Assembly: GCA_032622095.1 (NCBI GenBank)
Contig: CP136064.1
Coordinates: 176,656,247-176,720,246 of the forward strand
DNA length: 64,000 nucleotides
Origin: Siphonodentalium dalli
Taxonomy: Eukaryota; Mollusca; Scaphopoda; Gadilida; Siphonodentaliidae
Direction: 5' to 3'
In this document: one piece after another, positions 55,187 through 64,000 of the stretch
Layout of the letters: the number at the start of each line of letters is the position of its first letter
Position numbering within the stretch: position 1 is the stretch's first letter
Translations under genes and position numbers: made by a program
Notes under the pieces: model-generated
Told to the model about the DNA's origin: nothing
Databases searched by the model: none
Seen by the model: only the letters and a program-made list of their open reading frames with translations

Positions 55187-55952
55187 ATACAATTAAGTAT
55201 GTGATCAGCCCAGCAGGGGTGCCGGAAGAGGGGGCAGCTGATCCCCTACCCTTGACCAAGGGGGCAGGACTTGCCCTTTTTCTGGAGACAGAAAATGCTG
55301 TGTTTAATCTCGTGTTTTTATAGCAAAATGTAACTTTTTGGGTCCAAATACCACCAATTTCACAAGGAATATTAATTTTTTGTCAAAAACGGCCATAAAA
55401 ACCGACAAATACCTTTAAAATAGGGATTTTTGCCACAATGAATTTATGGTTGTTTTTTCCGAGTTTGCGGAGAAAATTCCCTTTTTTGGGCAGAAAAGTG
55501 CCATTTTTGTAGGCTCCCCCCCCCGATGCCCTTGGATGCTCCCGGCACCTCAGTGCAGATCGGACATGGCCATATGTGTACAATGTATAGGCCTATGTAT
55601 CAATTTTAAAAGGGAGGGGCTGAATTTTGCTGTAGATACACCTCTAAATGCTATAATTTGTCATTATTCAGATTTAAAATTATTAATTAATATGGTACTT
55701 AACACATGTATGAATTTTCACTATAAATGAGTCTAAATATAGTCAAGTGATTAGTATGCATACATTTGAGCAACTTTTTAAGTGAGTGTTGCCGCATGTA
55801 ATTAAATGTAATATAATGAAAAAGTCTGTTAATAATTGAACACCACAACTGACTGTCACTAGCTGTGATAGACTTGCAGTGAATATATTGATTGAGTAAT
55901 TGGCAATCATGAATATTTTTGTGGGACAAACCCCAGCTTCTGGCATGATTCA
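55187..55952. other. Possible hAT-like relic then unassigned sequence
   Basis: 'caggggtgccggaag' at 55214 and 'cccggcacctcagtg' at about 55541 could be the inverted ends of a ~340-bp hAT-like element. No duplication was recognised. The remainder to 55952 shows nothing. Confidence 0.35.
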
Positions 55953-56248
55953 GGGTACGTTCATACACTGGCAAGTTTGCAAGGTACATTTTTGTGGGCA
56001 TTTCGTCATAGAAAACCACATGGTGCCAGAATATGAACGGAAATATGCACCTAACATGCATCTTTACCAGAGCGAAAGACATCGGAAGTAACATTTATAT
56101 AGTTCCACTTGTACTACCAGTGCTACCTCCAAATACCTGTATGATTTAATCTTGTGAGATAATTTGCATGATATTTACAGGCAAATTCCGGTAGCATCGT
56201 TACCAGTGGAACTACAGAGATTTATTTCGCACGTATACTAGTAGTTAG
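55953..56248 (+). mobile_element. Harbinger-like MITE, 3'-truncated copy
   Basis: Begins GGGTACGTTCATACACTGG and follows the element at 32958-33370 through 'aaaaccacatggtgccagaat', 'gataatttgcatgatatttacagg' and 'agtggaactacagag', to 'gtagttag'. There the TTGGAAATTTCCAA family sequence begins. The right terminus is missing. Confidence 0.7.
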
Positions 56249-57140
56249 CCCCCCAACTTTGGTCAAAAGTATAACAGTTGGAAATTTCATACTTGCCAAA
56301 ACATTAGTTGGAAATTTCACACCAACAATAGGTGAAATATGTTCTTGTAGTTTGATTATAAAACAATTTATTGGGGGGGGGGGGGGGGAAATGTTCCTAT
56401 GTTTGGTAAAAACTTTGGACAGAAATGGTCATCAGTTGGAAATTTTCCAACCTTAGGGGGGGTAACAGATTGGAAATTTCCAACACTTGGAAAGCTTGTG
56501 TCCTGGTCCCTCCCCCGTGGCCAGTCAAAAACTTCTAGTTAATTTAAGAAAACAATATTGTCATACATTTGGTCAACATTGTCATTGGAATTGTCATCAG
56601 TTGGAAATTTTCCAACCTAAGTGTGGGGTGTAGGGTTTAAATTTACAACGGTAGGAAGGCTTGAGGCTAGTGTAGATGTTACGATTTCAAAATTTTCTTG
56701 TTAAGATTTCTAAATTTTCGCACACCGGATCGAACCATGGTCGGCCCGGTGTGTCATTGCCCCACATCCACATGGCCAATACAAAACTGCTAATTAGTTT
56801 AGCAAAACAATATTTTACTACATTTGGTCAAATTTGTGGACAGAAATGGTCATCACTTGAAGAATTTTCCAACCTGAGGCCGAGGGGAGTATGAGGTTTG
56901 AAATTTTCAAATAACTAATAAATGTTCAGGTTAAAATATCTGTCAATGTTCTCATACCAGGAATATAGAAATATAAAACCATGGCTTATGAATATATTAG
57001 AAATTAGGCCTGACTGAGGTTCAAGGGGGGGGGGGGGGGGTGCAAATGGAATTATTCAAAAACTTGTGTTGGTCTGATTCTGACTAAAGGGGGGATGCAG
57101 TTGGAATTTCCCAAGGTGGACACCCCCCCAAACATGTAGT
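56249..57140 (+). mobile_element. TTGGAAATTTCCAA family, third copy
   Basis: Collinear with 18800-19640: 'ctttggtcaaaa', 'aacattagttggaaattt', 'gttcttgtagtttgatta', 'catggtcggcccggtgtgtc' and 'ggtggacaccccc'. G runs at about 56371-56388 and 57026-57040. Ends are not defined; its left edge abuts the truncated Harbinger-like MITE. Confidence 0.5.
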
Positions 57141-57478
57141 TGAAATTGAAGTCAGAAGAACCCCTCCCCCCAGATTGTGCCATGAAACTTTACTCTGCAT
57201 AGTGCTTGTAGAGATATTATTCCATCAGTGCAAAACATGGGAACTTTTTTTATGTTCTAACATGGAACTTTATAACATTGAACAAACAAGGCAGAGAACA
57301 TGTTGGACTCTCCGTTACCACATCCCTGCATCCATGCGAATGGGGGGGGGGGGTTCAGGAGCTGTGGCTTTTGAAGTTCACTCACCTAATTGTAATTCCA
57401 TATTTCTGATAAAACTTATAGATAATTTCACGGTGTGTAAAATTATCAACAATAAACGCCTCCATTTTAATGGCATAC
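57141..57478. other. No feature recognised
   Basis: A G run lies near 57341-57352; otherwise nothing. Confidence 0.3.
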
Positions 57479-58018
57479 TATGGAATCCTATTACGGCCAC
57501 TTGCTAATGGTGCTTTCGGCGCACTTTTTGTCGCTTTCGGCGCATCGCGCCGAAAGCGCCGAAAGCGCCGAAAGCGACAAAATGTGCGCCGATCGGCGCA
57601 CTTTTTGTCGCTTTCGGCGCTTTCGGCGCGCGCGCCGAAAGCGACAAAAAGTGCGCCATTAGCGTTGTTTCGGCGCGCGCCGAAAGCGCCGAAAGCGCCG
57701 AAAGCGACAAAATGTGCGCCGATCGGCGCACTTTTTGTCGCTTTCGGCGCGCGCCGAAATAACGCTAATGGCGCACATTTTGTCGCTTTCGGCGCACCGC
57801 GCCGAAAGCGCCGAAAGCGCCGAAAGCGACAAATAGTGCGCCGTTACGGCGCACTTTTTGTCGCTTTCGGCGCTTTCGGCGCTTTCGGCGCTTTCGGCGC
57901 TTTCGGCGCTTTCGGCGCGTTACTAATGGCGCACTTTTTGTCGCTTTCGGCGCTTTCGGCGCATCGCGCCGAAAGCGCCGAAAGCGCCATTAGCAAGTGG
58001 CCGTAATAGGATTCCATA
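57479..58018. mobile_element. GGCGCTTTC palindrome array, copy 2, both ends present
   Basis: Both ends read TATGGAATCCTATTACGG then 'ccacttgctaatgg' (inverted at the right, ending 58018), a >30-bp near-perfect terminal repeat with TA at each tip. The interior is nested GGCGCTTTC / GAAAGCGCC tracts, including one run of six consecutive GGCGCTTTC units near 57865-57915. Strongly GC-rich in an AT-rich setting. It shares its left end and build with copy 1, 2.8 kb away, in the same orientation. Confidence 0.8.
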
Positions 58019-58216
58019 CTGAACAACGTTTAGCAATGGCCAACATTAGGTTATAGTACACCAATTATAAAAAAATATCCCCATTGGTGTGCTGTCACCC
58101 ACACTCAAGTCAGCATAAAATCACATCTGGCAGCTGAATGGTTGATTATGATTGGGATAAAATTAATGCAAAAACAAGAAAAAATCAAAGCCACCATGGA
58201 ACTATTATATAAGAAA

Positions 58217-58358
58217 TGAACGGCGGTTTCAATGTGGTCATGGGATTTTGACCGCGAGAAAAAATCAGCAAACTGCATGAACCCCGAAGGGGTTCATGCG
58301 GAGTTTGCTGATTTGTTAACGCGGTCAAAACCCATGACCACGTTGAATCCGCCGTTTA
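58217..58358. mobile_element. 142-bp hairpin element
   Basis: Arms start 'tgaacggcggtttcaatg' / complement of 'taaacggcggattcaacg'. They continue 'tggtcatggg', 'ttttgaccgcg' and 'aatcagcaaactgcatgaac' to a GAACCCCGAAGGGGTTC core. Nearly the whole element is a single stem. Confidence 0.7.
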
Positions 58359-58904
58359 TTATTTATATTTATATACTTAAATTCATTATGAATTAGGATT
58401 GTATGTCTTTCCCACTATTTATTCATCTATTTAAACGAACGCATGGAGTTCATTTCAGACAGTTCGAATCCTTGTTTTTTGGAAAACCAAACATTTTGAG
58501 AATCCATTCATGGAGAACGGAAAAAAACGCAATTTAACAGTAAAGTATACACATATGACAATATGTCTTGTTTAGATAGTACCGGTAACTAATGTAGACG
58601 TGTTGATTTCAAGAATGATTAATATCTGAAACTAACAATTAAGTTTCGGCTGCGGATAAGAAATCGACAACACGCCGTTCTACCATAATATAATGATATA
58701 TTTGTGAGGTTCGGGGGAATATTTGTAGCGGCAAGGAAAATGATAAAACCCCATTGAGTAGCGCGGTTTTTTTTTAACATCAACGCTCAGTAACACAGAG
58801 CAACAACACTGATTATAGACCGAAACAAATTTCTTGCCAAATCCGGACGTAATATATACTCAAGCAGTCGGTAATGTCCGACAATCCCCGGTGATTTCCG
58901 GGAC

Positions 58905-58977
58905 CAATGTGTTCATAAACCTATGAACGACATTGGAAGTGACGTCACGTTACGTTCATAGGTTTATGAACGCATTG
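58905..58977. repeat. Nested palindrome GTTCATA-TATGAAC
   Basis: 'caatgtgttcataaaccta' with 'tgaacg' pairs with its complement 49 bp downstream, and each arm contains its own GTTCATA...TATGAAC palindrome. Confidence 0.6.
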
Positions 58978-61039
58978 AATAAGGGGGCGTGTCTACCGTA
59001 ACGCTATGGGGAAATCGGAAGAGATATCAGGTGTATGTAAATATACCTAGATGAATATTGATACAGAGTGGGTGAAATAATTAACCTGGCTTTTAATGGG
59101 GGTATGTTTGAAAATTTGGTGATGAATTTTTCTGCGAAATTAGGGCAGTATCAAAAGCGGTAAATTTAAAGGTGGAAAACCCACACGTATCTATTTGGGT
59201 CAAATTGGGTCCGAAGAGCCATTCTTCAAAATTGACTACGTTAGAAAGTTCCCCGGACGTTAACACTGTCGCCTATGGAGAATAATTGGTGTCCTGTAAC
59301 CATTATCGTAATGCGTTACCATCTACGGAAATGCCGCTAATTATTAAAAAGAGTTATCGTTCCTGGTAGTGCGAATCGTGTGAATTTAGTTCCCGAAAAA
59401 AATGGAATCTTACGTCTTAATGACGCTAAAATGTAACTCGCTATCAATTGAATGCAGGAAGCAGTTCACTGGGTATGATATATTCAGTTTCGGCATAGTT
59501 TTGGACTGTATCTCTAAGGACCTGGTGTGATTGTGGACCAAGACTTCTGCTACCACGAATTATATACGCTATCTCTGGATATTCGCTTTTGTTTACAACC
59601 TGGATATGTGTATACATTCTAAGCAGTGGATATTACGTAACTACGGAGTCATTGACTAGGTAGATTATTATATCGGTATGGGTGTGCAAGTACAAAGCGA
59701 TCACAGCGACATCTGTGCCGAGACCAATCATAGCAACATTTAATTTCTACCAGGATAGGTACGAAACTTCAGAAAGAAGTCCACATTAGCAGAACCATCG
59801 AATATATGGAATCACCGAGCAGTTACCACCAGAGATGCTGGAAAAGCGGAAAAACTTACTACCTGTATACAAATCTGCTAAAAATAGATAACAAAATAGC
59901 TATGGTGGTTCTTGTAACAAGATTAAAGATGCCGACTTCTTGAACTAGTCTTGATTTATAATTTTGATATGTTAATTGTTATGTCTAAGTCACACCGAAA
60001 ATGACAAATCCAATTGTCATATTACTGGTTTTGATATCCATATTCTTAACCAGAACAAGTGTTTAAACGGCTGTTAGTAGTTTTAACTAAAGAATGTCTT
60101 TCTCTATTCGTTCAGATTGTGAATGGATCAAAAGTTGGTTATATTTGTTGCAGAATGACAAATCCCACTTAAGTTTGTCAAAACATTTAATAAATATGGG
60201 CAACACATTTTGCTGGTATAATCACAATATCAAAACAATTTCTGGTATAACTGGTATAATGGGAAAACTTCAGATAACTCATTTTTCTGACTCCATCGTT
60301 TTATACGACATATATGGTATGTTTTAAAGAGAACAAGGGAGAGAGACCACATTATTAGAGTAAATTCATCAATATATAATCACACACACACGTAAAATTG
60401 CTATAGTTCAGATTTCACAATACAATATATACCCCGGGTGAAAACGAATTCGGTAGGGGTCACCCCAGATGCAGATTCTAACAAAATCAGATTTGTTATA
60501 AGGAAAGATGTAATAGGGACCCTGTAGTGCAATATGTTGGAAACAAACTATGATTAGAACATGTATTGACACTGGCTTACATATAGAATACACACGTATT
60601 GTTTCTGAATATACCACATTTACACCACGAGTCAATTATCAATCACAAGAGTGATGTAAATTTGGTATTCAGAAAAACTACGTGCATGTGTATTTTGTTT
60701 ATACCATTATCACACCGATAAGAATACTATTAGAACGTTAGAACTTAAAACATGGCAGGATGAAAGATATGTGTCAACAATCCAACCATATGTGGCCCCC
60801 CGCGGCAACTCAGTACATTTGTGCTGTTATCCGGCGAAGGGGTATGCAACGTGAGGGAATTGTGAATGTGTATACAAATCTATTGAAATTTTTGATACAA
60901 TTTCTTGGTCACATAATATCACAGATGTCGCATAATATCGCAGATTTATGAAAGAATAACTAATGTTGGAAATAATCTTGCCACGAAATATTTTTAATGG
61001 AGGCGTAAAAATGGACAGGGTCCAACTTTACTTGTTATA

Positions 61040-61380
61040 CACAAAATGTATGTAGTGTGAATCATTATTGTTTATCAATGTATATAAATTTCAAATATGC
61101 TTATGATTTTCTGGTTGTTTGTGCTAATGAATTCTCTGATCACTCCGCAATAGCATTTACATTGAATAATGAATTGTTATATAATAATATGAATAGAACG
61201 TCACCCAGTATTGACACCAATATGTGTGTTCATAATCTTTTGCTTTTGGGATGAAAATAAGGTTGACATTTTGTCGGCTGCTCTCAAAGATAACGCAGAA
61301 GTGTTTGAAGGCATACTCGAGTCTATTGATGGGAATAACTTTTTCGCTGTTTTATACCATGGCACCCCGTTTTCATGATA
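61040..61380 (+). pseudogene. LINE endonuclease C-terminal fragment
   Basis: The frame 61057-61254 reads YDFLVVCANEFSDHSAIAFTL. This is the 'DF-x-V...N-x-FSDH-x-x-I-x-F' end of APE-type LINE endonucleases. In a second frame follows FWDENKVDILSAALKDNAEV, similar to the W-(D/N)-x-x-K-x-D linker just after it. A stop and frameshift separate the two. No RT domain follows. It is short, so I hold it with moderate confidence. Confidence 0.5.
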
Positions 61381-62470
61381 AGTTAGATAGTATTGTTCGT
61401 CCAATTAAGAAATAAATACACGGTGTAGAGGTGTGTATGGTCAAGTTGTACCACAAAAAACTGATTGTAGGACGACGCGTAGCGTAGTTTATGGTCACAA
61501 TTCGACTGAATAGTCAACGAAATACTGCGCTTTTTCGGTCTCAGGTGAGAAAACATTCCGTGGTGTAATTCGTATTGGGCGTACTCGATTTCTGTGCATG
61601 GAGTACTCTGGTAATGTCTTGTCTTGTTATGAAATTCCCCCGTTGACTTTTCGAGGCACCTCTTCTATAAATAATCGTTGTGATTGGCTAAAAAACGATG
61701 TGTTTTCAGCGGCGCCCGTGCGTTTCATTTAAATTGTACAGGAAATACGATTTCGGTCATTTCTGTTTTGAACGTTGTTGGGACAACATGAATATGATCA
61801 TCGACTATGGACCATTTTCCTTACACAAAGCGATCTAAATGATCTAGTTTACTAAACTAATCTTATTCCCCTTCTGTATACTGGTGAACAAACGCTTTCA
61901 TTTTCAACTTGATTCCGAAATATCGAATATGATCGAGATTCGAATCGACGAATGCACAGCCCGGCCCCATCATCCCCATGGATTTATTTTGTCATTTAAT
62001 ATACTTATTAAGTAACTTTCTTTGGTCGTGACATATATCAATATACCATAACATCATTTGGACCATATTCATTGGCAACCAAACTGGTTTCAAGCGACAA
62101 ATCGCTAGAAAATTCGCAAGATTGTCAAGATATAGAAAAATTCAAAGGGTTACGGGTGCGGGTGTACTCCGTTGATGCCCCGTTTGCGCGGAGTTAGAAA
62201 AGACTGGAAAAGTCGCGTGCGGCGATCTGAATAAACCGATTTTTTTCGTGGTACAATTGGAAAAAGTAGAATTGTACCACAAAACTGGAACGAGATAGCC
62301 ATGGTAACTCGGGCCACTGGCCAATCAGGACATGGCTTTTAAGCATAGTTAGGCAGGGTCGTATTACAATCTTAGATGAACCTCATCGTAGAAAATACAC
62401 AAAAAAACAACTTATTTTATAACTTGGTAAGAGGAACGGCAGACAAGAAATACACGATTCTCAGTCACTG
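61381..62470. other. No gene; one small hairpin
   Basis: 'tttttcgtggtacaatt' / 'aattgtaccacaaaa' at about 62242-62285 are inverted, and 'ttgtaccacaaaaaact' recurs at 61445. Nothing else. Confidence 0.35.
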
Positions 62471-62535
62471 GATAAGATAACCAGCCACACATTGGGACAT
62501 GACAATCTGCGGGATGGGATGGGATATGGGACAAA

Positions 62536-62930
62536 ACGACAATCTGCGGGACAGAATTTCAAATTGCGTGGGACGGCCGATATCTCGAGGAATACAGGGC
62601 GTAGGGGGCTCATTTTGGTGTCTAACGAAAGGCCCACGTTCGCCCTATCCACACATATTAACCCCGCCACTGACCGGACACCAGAAGTTGCATTATTTGA
62701 TCGACAACTGACCTAACATGTGGTGGAATTTGGGATAGCATGACAATCTGCGGGACGGGATTTTCAAATGCGTGGGACGGCCGATATCTCGAGGAATACA
62801 GCGCGTAGAGGGCTCCTTATGGTGTCTCACGAAAGGTCCACATTCGCCCTATCCACACATATTAACCCCGTCACTGACCGGACACCGGAAGTTACATTAT
62901 TCGGTCGACAACTGACCTAACATAAAATGC
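62536..62930. repeat. Direct tandem duplication, ~204-bp unit
   Basis: Two units begin 'gacaatctgcgggac' (62538 and 62742). They run through 'gtgggacggccgatatctcg', 'ttcgccctatccacacatat' and 'gtcgacaactgacctaaca' ('gatcgacaactg' in the first unit), with roughly 90% identity by eye. Confidence 0.75.
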
Positions 62931-63460
62931 CACAAACACGAAAAACTGCGTTCGACATTAATGTTTAGAATTTAGATTTCTCGATGAATACGCTAGCAAA
63001 CAACAAGTGTTGGGTATCAAATAACGCAGTGGAATACTGTGCATTCGTTTTTAGCTACAATATGGCTGTTTTATTGCGAATATTGTAATGGCGAACACGC
63101 AAACACGCGCCGATAAAACAGCTAAAAATAGACTCGATGTTTACAATTACAGGATCGATTTCAGCTGGTATATTCAATATAATGGGACGTATGGTATATC
63201 AAAATGTAGGAATAGACACAGAGAATGTATTGTTTTTAAATGGGTCCCACCAGGCGGTGAAATTGTTGCAGAAATTCGCTCCAAGATATTCTCACTTATT
63301 TTTATTTCAGTTGTGACTAAAAGCCCAGATGCCGGAGCCCAGCGACTAAAAGCCAAGTTACAAAATAGATCAACTGGTTTGAACGAATGAACATGTCAAT
63401 GGTAAGACTATTCAAAAGAATATTCAAATCAAATAGTGTTTATAGACTTAAAAACTTATG
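62931..63460. other. No feature recognised
   Basis: The 100-codon frame at 63088-63390 has no recognisable domain and no neighbouring support. Confidence 0.3.
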
Positions 63461-63464
63461 TGTC

Positions 63465-64000
63465 CGCCATTCATATGCGGTGGAGGTTCTCATATTATCT
63501 GCCAGTCATACACGGGGGAGGTTCTCATATGAACATATTATCTGCCGGTCATACGCGGTGGAGGTTCATATTATCCGCCGGTCATACGCGAGGGAAGTTC
63601 TCATACGCGGGGGAGGTCCTGATATGAACATATTATCCGCCGGTCATATCCTCCCTCGGGTGTGACCGGTGGATAATATGAGAACCTCCCTCGCATATGA
63701 CCGGTGGATAATATGAGAACCTCCCTCGCATATGACCGGCGGATAATATGAACCTCCACTGCATATGACCGGCGAATAATATGTTCATATGAGAACCTCC
63801 CCAATGTATGACCGGAGGATAATATGAGAACCTCCCTCGCGTATGACCGGCGTATAATATGAACCTCCACCGCGTATGACCGGTGGATAATATGTCCATA
63901 TCAGAACCTCACCCACATATGATCGGAGGATAATATGAGAACTTCCCTCGCGTATGACCGGAGGATAATATGAACCTCCACCGCATATAACCGGCGGATA
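63465..64000. repeat. Minisatellite array that switches strand
   Basis: A ~33-bp unit (GCCGGTCATACGCGGTGGAG followed by GTTCATATTATCC) runs left to right from 63465 to about 63650, then in the opposite orientation from about 63660 to the window end. The array is thus two inverted arms around a 'cctccctcggg' centre. The arms are unequal and the right one is cut by the window edge. The open frames on both strands are repeat translations. Confidence 0.75.

Larger units (their letters stand above)
58019..60990. other. Gene-free stretch with two palindromes
   Basis: Holds hairpins at 58217-58358 and 58905-58977. From 59000 to 60990 I see no repeat family and no frame with recognisable motifs. The frame at 60094-60327 has no family signature. 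Confidence 0.35.

Noticed and set aside
54712-58026. Long alanine/arginine/serine-rich open frames (up to 178 codons) on both strands
   Set aside because: They translate the GGCGCTTTC palindrome arrays; opposite strands give the same peptide words, so they are not genes.

Overview
The window reads as intergenic or intronic DNA from a large, AT-rich, repeat-packed marine invertebrate genome, most likely a lophotrochozoan such as a bivalve mollusc. That assignment is an inference from repeat style: satellite-like units around 'catggccgccagcggccatcttggattt', many ACATGTA words, poly-G/C runs at element ends and several APE-type LINEs. I see no bacterial operon, no rRNA or canonical tRNA gene, no CRISPR array and no convincing host gene. 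Every protein sequence I can recognise belongs to a transposable element.

Layout. 0-9.6 kb: hAT-like MITEs, a satellite array resembling bivalve 'pearl' elements (2.85-4.1 kb), a foldback element with alternating subunit types (4.1-5.5 kb), short palindromic arrays (5.8-6.2 and 7.15-7.42 kb) and small TIR elements. 10-18 kb: a tRNA-derived SINE candidate, two abutting TA-flanked MITEs, a LINE 3' fragment, and a foldback element with an 8-bp target duplication that contains a younger hAT-like MITE. 18-27 kb: dispersed TIR families, relics of a PIF/Harbinger transposon (a transposase N-terminus and a Myb/SANT-like accessory protein) and a clean hAT element with an exact 8-bp duplication. 28.7-32.1 kb: a decayed Jockey/CR1-type LINE on the minus strand, split by a satellite-bearing element.

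36-47.2 kb is the most informative part, a nested stack. A dispersed repeat ('X', intact in inverted copy at 50.6-50.9 kb) is interrupted by a TTAA-flanked MITE, a hAT-like MITE and a two-ORF LINE. The endonuclease of that LINE is interrupted by a 5.1-kb foldback element with about 195-bp inverted arms built of short subrepeats. Between those arms lies a second, different LINE. Removing the foldback element plus one copy of its 5-bp target duplication brings the outer LINE reading frame back exactly into register. In both LINEs, ORF1 and ORF2 lie in the same frame, separated by one UAG followed by GACA.

47.2-64 kb: a degenerate ~150-bp repeat array, a MITE copy that serves as an empty site for a Harbinger-like insertion, a 354-bp tandem repeat, two strikingly palindromic GC-rich arrays built from GGCGCTTTC and its complement, several hairpin elements, a further LINE fragment, and a tandem array that switches orientation near the end.

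The recurring theme is foldback architecture: tandem short units arranged as inverted arms. At least six unrelated-looking families here share it, and several can be dated relative to each other by nesting.
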